From Candidatus Iainarchaeum sp. (GTDB lineage Archaea; Iainarchaeota; Iainarchaeia; JAADDC01), in NCBI GenBank assembly GCA_015520865.1, contig WAPE01000069.1:1-6793 (forward strand): a stretch of 6,793 bases of DNA, in the 5' to 3' direction. The translations under genes and the position numbers were made by a program. Under the pieces are notes generated by a model. That model was not told where the DNA came from and did not search any database. It saw only the letters and a list, made by a program, of their open reading frames with translations. Positions 1 to 5,963 of the stretch are shown piece by piece; positions within the stretch are counted from its first letter, which is position 1, and the number at the start of each line of letters is the position of its first letter.

Positions 1-1
1 A

Positions 2-30
2 AAGTTGGCGAATTGGTTCAAGAAGAGGGG
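2..30 (+). repeat. Exact 29-nt repeat, copy 1, inside ftsY
   Basis: This stretch is identical, base for base, to 856-884 in srp54. In both genes it is read in the same frame as KLANWFKKRG, the helix that follows the P-loop. Identity stops sharply at base 30, and base 1 already differs from its counterpart (A against G, third codon position). It is a short coding repeat between paralogous GTPases, not a mobile element. Confidence 0.9.
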
Positions 31-532
31 GAAGAAGGTTGTTGTCGCGGCGGCGGATACCTTTAGGGCCGGAAGTATAGAGCAGTTAGAAGAATGGGGG
101 AAGAAGCTTGGCTTCGAGGTGGTTAAGTACCATTATGGGTCAGACCCGGCGGCAGTGGCCTATGAAGCCGTGAAGAAGGATGCCGACATCGTTATCATAG
201 ATACCGCTGGCCGCCAGGAAACGAGAAAGAGTCTCATGGAGGAGCTAGAAAAGATAAAGAGGGTAGCTAAACCCGATATAACCCTCATGGTCGTGGACGC
301 AACCCAGGGAGTTGCGGCGGTGGAGCAGGTGAAGAAGTTCGACGAGAAGATCGGAGTGGACGGGATCATAGTTACAAAGATGGATATAGACGAGAAAGGA
401 GGGATTATCCTCTCCATCTCGGCGGAAACGGGAAAACCAATATACTTTGTTTCCTTCGGTCAGGAAGAGGATAGCTTCGAACCCTTCTCTCCCGAGGAAT
501 ACATTGATAACCTCATCCCCTCATCTTCTTGA
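2..532 (+). CDS. ftsY: Signal recognition particle receptor FtsY, 3' part (5' end outside window)
   Basis: This is the C-terminal part of the GTPase (G) domain of the SRP receptor, which docks SRP-ribosome complexes at the membrane by pairing with SRP54. The frame is open from base 2 and runs off the left edge, so the N domain and the P-loop are missing; the TTG at base 5 is internal, not a start. Visible motifs, in order, are KLANWFKKRG just after the P-loop, DTFRAGSIEQLEEW (motif II), DTAGRQ (motif III), VDATQG, TKMD (guanine specificity) and the closing GQ-EDSFEPF-PEEYIDNL segment, which is typical of FtsY rather than SRP54. About 176 residues are present and the natural C-terminus appears complete, with a short Ser-rich tail. 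It ends 2 nt before the likely srp54 ATG, so the two are almost certainly co-transcribed. The family call is very secure. Confidence 0.95.
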   Translation, partial: KLANWFKKRGKKVVVAAADTFRAGSIEQLEEWGKKLGFEVVKYHYGSDPAAVAYEAVKKDADIVIIDTAGRQETRKSLMEELEKIKRVAKPDITLMVVDATQGVAAVEQVKKFDEKIGVDGIIVTKMDIDEKGGIILSISAETGKPIYFVSFGQEEDSFEPFSPEEYIDNLIPSSS

Positions 533-534
533 CG

Positions 535-1791
535 ATGTTAGAAAGGATCCGCGGTGCCTTCGAGAAGCTCCGTCTCGGCGGCGATGTAGATTCTGCCCTA
601 AAAGAGATACAAAGAGCCCTTATACTCTCCGATGTAGATGTTAAACTAGTAAAGGAGCTCACCGAAAGGGTAAAGAGCAGAATAAAGGAAGAAAAAAGGA
701 AGTATCCTGGGGTTTCGACGAGGGATGTAGCCTATAAGGTAATGTTCGAGGAGATCGTTGAGCTGTTGGGAGGGAAGTCACGGCCGTTTCCTGTAGTGCC
801 CCAGAAGATCCTTCTAGTGGGACTTTATGGCAGTGGAAAAACGACAACGGCGGCGAAGTTGGCGAATTGGTTCAAGAAGAGGGGATTAAAGTCCCTCCTT
901 GTCTGTCTCGATACCTATCGACCGGCGGCATACGATCAGCTAAAGCAGTTGGCAGAGAAGATCGGGGTCAACTTCTTCGGCGAAAGAAACGGAAACCCCG
1001 TGGAGATAGCAAGAAAGGCGCTCGAAGAGGATGCAGATGTCTATATCTTCGACACGGCGGGCCGAAGCTCCCTAGATGAGGATCTAATGGAGGAACTTCA
1101 AGAGATAAAGAAGGTTGTTATCCCCGAGAAGACGCTCTTGGTCATTCCCGCCGACATGGGTCAGGTAGCAGGTCGTGAAGCGAGGGAGTTTGCCCAAAAG
1201 ATCGGGATAGATGGCGTCATCATCACAAAGATGGACGGTAGCGGAAAGGGAGGTGGCGCGTTAGCCGCCTGTAAAGAAGCAGGGGTCCCCGTTTACTTCA
1301 TAGGTACTGGAGAGTCGATCGAGGATCTAGAAGAATTCGATGCAGAGCGTTTCGTTGCTCGGCTCCTTGGAGTCCCCGATTTCAAGGCCCTCATGGAGAG
1401 GTTCAAGGGTACCGAGGATCTCGAGGAGGTGCTGAAGGGGAAGTACGATATAAACGCGTTCTACAAGCAGTTGAAGGCCTTCAACGAGATGGGACCCCTT
1501 GATAAGGTACTAAAGATGCTAGGCATCTCTTCACTACCCGATGACGTCATCGAAATGGCCCAGAAGAAATTCAAGAAGTACGATGCGATCTACAAGTCCA
1601 TGACGAAGCAGGAGAGGGCCAACCCCGAGATCATAAACGAGAGCCGGATGAGAAGAATAGCAAAGGGGTCGGGAACGACCCTGGAAGATGTCAGAAGCTT
1701 CATGAAGGATTACTGGAGGGCAAAGAAAATGTTTGAGAAGCTCAAAAAAGCTAGAAACGTTGAGAAACTTCTGAAAAGGCTGAGAATATGA
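535..1791 (+). CDS. srp54: Signal recognition particle 54 kDa protein SRP54 (Ffh homologue)
   Basis: This GTPase binds 7S RNA and signal peptides and carries translating ribosomes to FtsY. The 418 residues show a helical N domain (about 1-85), a G domain (about 90-280) and a C-terminal M domain (about 300-418). G-domain motifs are GLYGSGKT (96-103), DTYRPAAYDQL (126-136), DTAGR (173-177), TKMDG (231-235) and GTGE (257-260). The M domain has the MGPLDKVLKMLG finger-loop start and the RNA-binding SMTKQERANPEIINESRMRRIAKGSG region (355-380, cut here by position). ATG 535 is preferred because it gives the usual MLE start, 2 nt after ftsY; TTG 529 would overlap the ftsY stop by 4 nt. No clear Shine-Dalgarno site is visible, which suggests translational coupling. 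Two positions are unusual: Tyr98 in the P-loop, where Gln is usual, and Pro205, where the bacterial Ffh has Asp in DxxxGQ. The family assignment is certain. Confidence 0.97.
   Translation: MLERIRGAFEKLRLGGDVDSALKEIQRALILSDVDVKLVKELTERVKSRIKEEKRKYPGVSTRDVAYKVMFEEIVELLGGKSRPFPVVPQKILLVGLYGSGKTTTAAKLANWFKKRGLKSLLVCLDTYRPAAYDQLKQLAEKIGVNFFGERNGNPVEIARKALEEDADVYIFDTAGRSSLDEDLMEELQEIKKVVIPEKTLLVIPADMGQVAGREAREFAQKIGIDGVIITKMDGSGKGGGALAACKEAGVPVYFIGTGESIEDLEEFDAERFVARLLGVPDFKALMERFKGTEDLEEVLKGKYDINAFYKQLKAFNEMGPLDKVLKMLGISSLPDDVIEMAQKKFKKYDAIYKSMTKQERANPEIINESRMRRIAKGSGTTLEDVRSFMKDYWRAKKMFEKLKKARNVEKLLKRLRI
856..884 (+). repeat. Exact 29-nt repeat, copy 2, inside srp54
   Basis: This is the partner of the copy at 2-30. 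It encodes residues 108-117 of SRP54 (KLANWFKKRG), directly after the P-loop. Flanking bases on the right diverge at once, although the two proteins remain similar at the amino-acid level. Confidence 0.9.
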
Positions 1792-2303
1792 GGGTATTTC
1801 ATTTACTAACAACAGGGTATGCTGGAGAGTTCAAGGAGCCCACGAAGGGCAGGATGGACGAAGTAGCAAGGTTTATACATAACTCCCTCTTCCTCTCCCA
1901 CTCCCTTCGAAGGGACGTTATAGCCAAGGTTACCCTTTTCGACGGTCCGTTGGCACCCTTAACCATTTCCATCAACGGAGAAAAGGTGAAAGGACTTCAT
2001 CCAGACGAATCAAGCATTTTGGGCTTCCTTAGGAATGCTATAGGAAGGTTCAGGAAGGGAGAAGCCCAGATGCCCGGAGTGACCATAGAGAAGGACTTCA
2101 AACAGGAAAGAGGTATTGTCCTCGACGAAAACGGAAGAAGAGAAAACCCTAGGGCCAATTACTTTTATATCGGTGGTCCCTACGGTTTTCCTTTGGAACT
2201 GGACCTTCCACGCTATTCGTTGGGAGGATCTGTCTACACGGCATCCCAGACTGTGTGTATCGTAAACTACCTCCTCGACGTGGGAACATGGACCCTCGAA
2301 TGA
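1788..2303 (+). CDS. trmY: tRNA (pseudouridine54-N1)-methyltransferase TrmY
   Basis: TrmY is a SPOUT-class (knotted fold) methyltransferase that uses S-adenosylmethionine to convert pseudouridine 54 in the tRNA T-loop to N1-methylpseudouridine. The 171-residue length fits the family. Visible family signatures are the N-terminal MRVFHLL strand, GRMDEVARF (21-29) followed by LFLSHSLRRDV (34-44), LHPDESS (70-76), and the C-terminal knot region with YFYIGGPYGF (125-134) and YSLGGSVYTASQTVCIVN (143-160), including the late Cys157. The loop usually seen as GDHxG is GGPYG here, so the knot sequence is divergent. The ATG overlaps the srp54 stop as ATGA, which decides the start and implies translational coupling. 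The next gene, pus10, makes the substrate base, which strongly supports this call over a generic SPOUT enzyme. Confidence 0.88.
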   Translation: MRVFHLLTTGYAGEFKEPTKGRMDEVARFIHNSLFLSHSLRRDVIAKVTLFDGPLAPLTISINGEKVKGLHPDESSILGFLRNAIGRFRKGEAQMPGVTIEKDFKQERGIVLDENGRRENPRANYFYIGGPYGFPLELDLPRYSLGGSVYTASQTVCIVNYLLDVGTWTLE

Positions 2304-3493
2304 AGGCCCTCAAGGAGATAGCAGAGAAGTATCCCATCTGCGACGAGTGTATAGGAAGGTTGTTTCCGTACGTTGAGGGAAAGAACAACAGGGAGAGGGG
2401 AAGAAAGGTTAGGGAGATCCTAGGCATTAAGGAGAGCGAAGAGTGTTACTTCTGCCGCGGTATATTCTCCAGGTTAGACGAGATAGCCAAAAATCTTGAT
2501 ATCTACCAGTACGAATTCGAGACGTTTATTTTAGGCACGCGCCTTGACCCTGAGCTCATAAAAAGAGAAGAGATGCTCCTCGACACGCTAGGAGTCGTAG
2601 AAGGCGTAGAAAGTCTGAAAAAGAACATAAACAGGGAATTAGGAAAGAAGATAAGCGAGATCTATGGGAAAAAGTACGATCCAAAGAACCCAGAGATGGA
2701 AATCATATTCCGAACAGCCGACGAACGCTTCGAACTCCATCCAAAACCCCTCTTTCTCTACGGAAGGTACCGAAAGTATGCTCCGATGCCGCAGTCAAAG
2801 TGGCCCTGCCGGTACTGTAAAGGTAGGGGATGTCCGAAGTGCGACTATACCGGCAGACAGTGGAAAGAAACGGTGGAGTATTACCTCGCCGATGTCCTGA
2901 TCGGAGTGACGTTAGGCAAAGAAACGAAGCTCCACGCCGCAGGAAGGGAGGATATCGATGCAAGGATGCTAGGAACAGGCAGACCTTTCGTGATAGAGGT
3001 AGAAGCGCCAAGAAGGAGAAAGATAAACCTAGAAGAAGTAAAAAGGGAGATCAACGCCCATGGGGAGGGAAAGGTGGAAGTGCTCTGTCTAGAATGGTCT
3101 AGCAAGAAGGAAGCGAGGGAGCTCAAGCAGGAGCGATTCAACAAGGTTTATTTAGCCCACATACGATGTAAGGGAGGGATAACAAAGGAGGAGTTGGAGA
3201 AGCTGAAGGAATTGGAGGGTAGAGTTATTGAACAAAGGACACCTACGAGGATACTACACAGGCGGAAGGATAAGGTAAGAAAGAGAAGAGTAATACGGTT
3301 AGAATGGAAGGTTACAGGGAGCCACACCTTTGATCTGCTGATAGAGGCCGAGCACGGTCTATACATAAGGGAACTCGTCTCGGGAGACGACGGAAGAACA
3401 AAACCATCTGTAAGCGAGATCCTTGGAAAGGAATGCTTCGTGGAGCTCCTAGACGTTCTAGAAGTAAAGGGTGGTAGACCTTGTACTGGCTGA
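2300..3493 (+). CDS. pus10: tRNA pseudouridine synthase Pus10 (pseudouridine 54/55)
   Basis: Pus10 isomerises uridine to pseudouridine at position 54, and in many archaea also 55, of tRNA. The 397 residues match archaeal Pus10 size. The N-terminal part has two zinc-type Cys pairs, CDEC (14-17) and CYFC (49-52), within a THUMP-containing region. It is followed by a family-typical second cluster WPCRYC-GRGCPKCDYTG (168-185; Cys170, 173, 178, 181). The catalytic motif is GREDIDARMLGTGRPF (215-230), with Asp218 the likely catalytic residue by alignment with the GRTD motif of TruA. The C-terminus carries GLYIRELVSGDDGRTKPSVS (353-372), a hallmark of the family. ATG 2300 overlaps the trmY stop as ATGA, as at the previous junction; ATG 2288, four codons upstream, is an equally readable start, and GTG 2255 is less likely. 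All key residues appear intact. It sits directly after trmY, whose substrate it produces. Confidence 0.95.
   Translation: MKALKEIAEKYPICDECIGRLFPYVEGKNNRERGRKVREILGIKESEECYFCRGIFSRLDEIAKNLDIYQYEFETFILGTRLDPELIKREEMLLDTLGVVEGVESLKKNINRELGKKISEIYGKKYDPKNPEMEIIFRTADERFELHPKPLFLYGRYRKYAPMPQSKWPCRYCKGRGCPKCDYTGRQWKETVEYYLADVLIGVTLGKETKLHAAGREDIDARMLGTGRPFVIEVEAPRRRKINLEEVKREINAHGEGKVEVLCLEWSSKKEARELKQERFNKVYLAHIRCKGGITKEELEKLKELEGRVIEQRTPTRILHRRKDKVRKRRVIRLEWKVTGSHTFDLLIEAEHGLYIRELVSGDDGRTKPSVSEILGKECFVELLDVLEVKGGRPCTG
3469..3475 (+). promoter_or_regulatory. Ribosome binding site supporting the TTG start of the A24 peptidase gene
   Basis: GGGTGGT lies inside the end of pus10. Its GGTG core can pair with the archaeal anti-Shine-Dalgarno sequence and ends 7 nt before TTG 3481. 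The match is partial. Together with the in-frame TAG at 3475-3477, it supports TTG as the real start. Confidence 0.5.
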
Positions 3494-4164
3494 TACTCCC
3501 TTTAGTGGCGGCCATTTATGATTGGAAGACGGGGGAGATCCCTGACTGGATAACGATCCCTGGCGTTGTTCTAGCCTTTTTCTACGGGCTTCTAAAACAG
3601 CCCTCCATTCTAATACCCTTCATCTCCTTTGCCGTCGTCGGCTATTTTATGTACCGATACGGATTTGTAGGGGGCGGAGACGTGCTCCTCATCCTTTCTA
3701 CAATCCCCTTCATATCAAACCTTCCCGGAGGAGTATTCCTTCCCTTTCTCGTTCTTCTCGGCGGTTTCGTGACCACAACCACACTGTACGGGATCTACTA
3801 CCAGCTCAAGAAACCTCTCCTGCTAGCTCCGCTACTCTTCATCCCGATTTTCCTTATCCCCTTATATGGAACGCTCCTCTTCGCCCTTGTAGGAAAGGAA
3901 CGCTTCGTTCGAGAGGTGAACGTGAACGAGCTAAAGGAAGAGGACGTCCTCGCTGAAATACCACCTGGATTCAACAAGAAGGTTATAGAGAAGGGGGATA
4001 AGGAGCGGTTAAGGGCACTGGGATACGAAAAGGTAAAGATCCTTGTGAACCTCCCCAAGATGGGCCCGGGTCTCTTTCTAACGTACCTGTTCCTTGTTTT
4101 CTGGAGAGAAGCCGTAAAATTCAGCCTAATGATCCCGGTTCAAGCCCTATTCCTTCTATTCTAA
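3481..4164 (+). CDS. Archaeal prepilin/preflagellin-type peptidase (A24 aspartyl membrane protease)
   Basis: This is a multi-pass membrane aspartyl protease of the type IV prepilin peptidase family, which cleaves class III signal peptides from pilins or archaellins at the cytoplasmic face. The two catalytic aspartates are visible: Asp14 in YDWKTGEIPDW and Asp67 in the GGGD form of the GxGD motif. Hydrophobic segments lie at about 3-13, 23-38, 43-61, 67-80, 85-107 and 113-138. A soluble segment (139-196) typical of the archaeal A24 C-terminal region follows, then a last hydrophobic stretch (197-227). The start is TTG 3481: an in-frame TAG lies two codons upstream, and the next start-like codon would remove the first membrane segment. 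It overlaps the end of pus10 by 13 nt. The motifs do not tell whether it is FlaK, PibD or EppA, and no pilin gene is in view to settle the substrate. Confidence 0.88.
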   Translation: MYWLILPLVAAIYDWKTGEIPDWITIPGVVLAFFYGLLKQPSILIPFISFAVVGYFMYRYGFVGGGDVLLILSTIPFISNLPGGVFLPFLVLLGGFVTTTTLYGIYYQLKKPLLLAPLLFIPIFLIPLYGTLLFALVGKERFVREVNVNELKEEDVLAEIPPGFNKKVIEKGDKERLRALGYEKVKILVNLPKMGPGLFLTYLFLVFWREAVKFSLMIPVQALFLLF

Positions 4165-5179
4165 CGATGCTAGGCTTTCCTACTCCGCCCTCGATCTCAT
4201 ATTTTATTCCTAGAATCTTTTCAACGACGAGGAGGTTCGTCAACGCGTGGAGTGTGAGCTCTGACGTAAAGTACTCCGACGTTCCCTCGGCGAGGGCCAG
4301 GAAGGGTATCACCTGATCGCCCATGTGTCGGTCAACGGGAGCCATAGAGTCTACCTCACGGATGAGGTAATTGGCGGCCCTCTTTCCTACAACCTCCGCC
4401 GGAACGCCCTTCGAACCGAGGGCCGACGCACCGATGTATGCCTCTTCTATCCACAGCGTTATAGACGTGCCTGGAGAGAGGACCTCCGATCGTGACCGAA
4501 CCTCGATGTCGATATCGGCATCCAAACCAACACGTTGAAGGGTTCTCTTGGCAGATCTAGCCTGCCTTTCGGCTATATCCCTTGGCAAACCTCCAACAAC
4601 AGAATTACCTTTAACCGTTAAGGAAGAGGGAAAATCGACGAGCCTAACGCTACGGAGCGGTTTCTTCAGAGGCTTCACATCGAGTAGTATGGCTCCGCCA
4701 CCGGCGGGATAAAACCCCCTTCTCAGAAGCGTTACATTAACGTCGGCTCCGATGTCCCTGACGAAACGCAGGAAGACGTTCTTCATGTAATCAAAGGTTG
4801 GGGCCATATCAACGTCGGTTCCCCCGATTATCTTAACCCGAGAAGGTTCAGGAGCGAATAGAAGAGGTAAAAGGATGGTCTGAACGACGAGGGTGACGGC
4901 ACCGGCCGTACCTATATTAGCAGTAAGGGTAACGCCCTTTAGCTTCCCCGGGAAGAAAGAGATCTCCGTGGAGTCTAGTCTGGCCCCTTCAGACTTCCCT
5001 CCCGAGATCTTTTCGACGAGTTGGAGACCCAAAAGGTGTTGGGGTCTTAGTCCGGGCTTTGCCCTGTTCCTTCTTATGTTTACAATTTTGATGGGCTTGC
5101 CTAGGGTAGCAGAGAGGGCAACTGCCGTGCGAAATACCTGTCCTCCTCCTTCACCAATGCTCCCGTCGATCTCTATCAC
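4121..5179 (-). CDS. rtcA: RNA 3'-terminal phosphate cyclase RtcA
   Basis: RtcA converts an RNA 3'-phosphate into a 2',3'-cyclic phosphate by ATP-dependent adenylylation, generating ends that RtcB-type ligases can use. The 352 residues match the family length. Signature stretches are IDGSIGEGGGQVFRTA (4-19), RRNRAKPGLRPQHL (36-49), IGTAGAVTLVVQT (89-101), GGTDVDMAPTFDYM (119-132), RRGFYPAGGGAILLDV (153-168) and HMGDQVIPFLALAEGTSEY (285-303). His311 in TLHALTNLLVVEK aligns with the catalytic histidine of E. coli RtcA (His309, by memory of the family). The GTG start at 5179 gives the canonical MIEIDGS N-terminus; no Shine-Dalgarno site precedes it. It lies 22 nt after the GGGP synthase gene on the same strand. 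Its 3' end overlaps the convergent peptidase gene by 44 bp. Residue pattern and length favour a true cyclase over the eukaryotic Rcl1-like branch. Confidence 0.95.
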   Translation of the reverse strand: MIEIDGSIGEGGGQVFRTAVALSATLGKPIKIVNIRRNRAKPGLRPQHLLGLQLVEKISGGKSEGARLDSTEISFFPGKLKGVTLTANIGTAGAVTLVVQTILLPLLFAPEPSRVKIIGGTDVDMAPTFDYMKNVFLRFVRDIGADVNVTLLRRGFYPAGGGAILLDVKPLKKPLRSVRLVDFPSSLTVKGNSVVGGLPRDIAERQARSAKRTLQRVGLDADIDIEVRSRSEVLSPGTSITLWIEEAYIGASALGSKGVPAEVVGKRAANYLIREVDSMAPVDRHMGDQVIPFLALAEGTSEYFTSELTLHALTNLLVVEKILGIKYEIEGGVGKPSIVRIEGIGLEPGSLG

Positions 5180-5207
5180 AAGAATAAAAGAGGGGAAGTG
5201 TTTATTT
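5180..5207 (-). promoter_or_regulatory. Possible internal promoter for a leaderless rtcA transcript
   Basis: This stretch covers the 22-nt spacer between the GGGP synthase gene and rtcA plus the last bases of the synthase gene. On the minus strand, AAATAAA sits at -28 to -22 relative to the GTG start of rtcA, with a purine-rich AAGG just upstream. An AT-rich patch (TTTTATT) sits at -10 to -4. No Shine-Dalgarno site is present. That spacing would fit an archaeal TATA box serving a transcript that begins at the start codon. The TATA match is weak, and plain read-through from the lipid genes is the simpler explanation. Confidence 0.25.
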
Positions 5208-5963
5208 CCTTCGCGCCGAATGAATAACCGCCGAGAACTTTTGAACGGTATCCCTCACGTTGTCAACGATCTCCACTATCGTCCCCGTCACAACGACATC
5301 AGCCCCGTACTTTACCTTTTCCAGGGCAACCTCAGGGGTTCTTATTCCTCCACCGACAATAACGTAGGGGAACTCTCCTATGGCCTTCCGAACTGCTGCA
5401 ACGATCTTATTATCCACGGGGTAGGAAGCTCCTGAGCCAGCCTCGAGGTAGATCATCTTGAAGCCAATGAACTTCGCAGCTAGGGCATAGGTAGCAGCCA
5501 GGGAAGGCTTCCTCCTGGGAAGAGGTCTAGCATCTCCTACCCATCCTGCGGCCGTTTCTTGACCAGGTTCCGTTATTAGATAAGCGGTCGGGATGATCTC
5601 CAAGCCGTAGCGGAGAAGTATGGGGGCAGCCAGGGCCTGAACCCCGCTGATGTAGTAGGGGTTCCTGGAGTTGAGAAGGGAGATGTATAGGATGGCGTCG
5701 GCATACTTCGAGATACCTGAGATGTCGCCGGGGAATAGGATAACGGGGATGTCTACAGCCTCCCGTATCGCCTTTACAGTGCTATCCAAAACCTCTCCCT
5801 GAACACCAACGGTACCGCCAACGAGTATGGCGTCCGCTCCTCCTTCTTGAGCCTCGTAGGCTACCTTCGGGGCCTCATCATAGCCCGTTTCATCGGGATC
5901 GACGAGGACGAAGTAAAGAGGATGCTTTTCCAGCTTTTCCTCGAGGTAGTTCCAAACTGTCAT
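5202..5963 (-). CDS. Geranylgeranylglyceryl-phosphate synthase (GGGPS)
   Basis: This TIM-barrel prenyltransferase joins geranylgeranyl diphosphate to sn-glycerol-1-phosphate, forming the first ether bond of archaeal membrane lipids. The 253 residues carry the expected motifs: LVDPDE (20-25), ILVGGTVGV (46-54), VILFPGDISG (74-83), SLLNSRNPYYISG (95-107), IYLEAGSGAS (171-180), VIVGGGIRTP (201-210) and GADVVVTGT (220-228). The Gly-rich C-terminal motifs form the phosphate site that holds G1P. The SLLNSRNPY and YLEAGSGA forms fit the larger archaeal (group II) branch rather than bacterial PcrB. ATG 5963 is chosen because it overlaps the upstream dehydrogenase stop as ATGA and follows a near-perfect ribosome binding site. 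The upstream neighbour makes its G1P substrate, so the two steps are encoded together. Confidence 0.95.
   Translation of the reverse strand: MTVWNYLEEKLEKHPLYFVLVDPDETGYDEAPKVAYEAQEGGADAILVGGTVGVQGEVLDSTVKAIREAVDIPVILFPGDISGISKYADAILYISLLNSRNPYYISGVQALAAPILLRYGLEIIPTAYLITEPGQETAAGWVGDARPLPRRKPSLAATYALAAKFIGFKMIYLEAGSGASYPVDNKIVAAVRKAIGEFPYVIVGGGIRTPEVALEKVKYGADVVVTGTIVEIVDNVRDTVQKFSAVIHSARRK

Noticed and set aside
529..537. TTG 529 as the start of srp54, overlapping the ftsY stop
   Set aside because: Possible, but ATG 535 is a better codon and gives the usual MLE start of the family. The difference is two residues.
2..884. The 29-nt repeat as a mobile-element, attachment or recombination site
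   Set aside because: Both copies are in frame and encode a conserved helix of two paralogous GTPases; there are no flanking repeats, transposase or integrase signs.
2255..2290. GTG 2255 as the start of pus10
   Set aside because: It would add 15 residues that do not match the Pus10 N-terminus and a 49-nt overlap with trmY; ATG 2300 or 2288 fits the family better.
2703..3011. Minus-strand open frame of 102 codons inside pus10
   Set aside because: It lies wholly opposite the most conserved part of pus10, including the catalytic motif; its composition is that of an antisense shadow.
4100..4200. Intrinsic terminator hairpin or T tract at the convergent junction
   Set aside because: No convincing stem-loop or long T run can be read on either strand; only a weak pyrimidine-rich stretch is present, so no terminator feature is claimed.
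4893..5435. Plus-strand open frame of 180 codons opposite rtcA and the GGGP synthase gene
   Set aside because: It spans the junction of two well-supported minus-strand genes, has no recognisable motif and no ribosome site; it is an antisense shadow.
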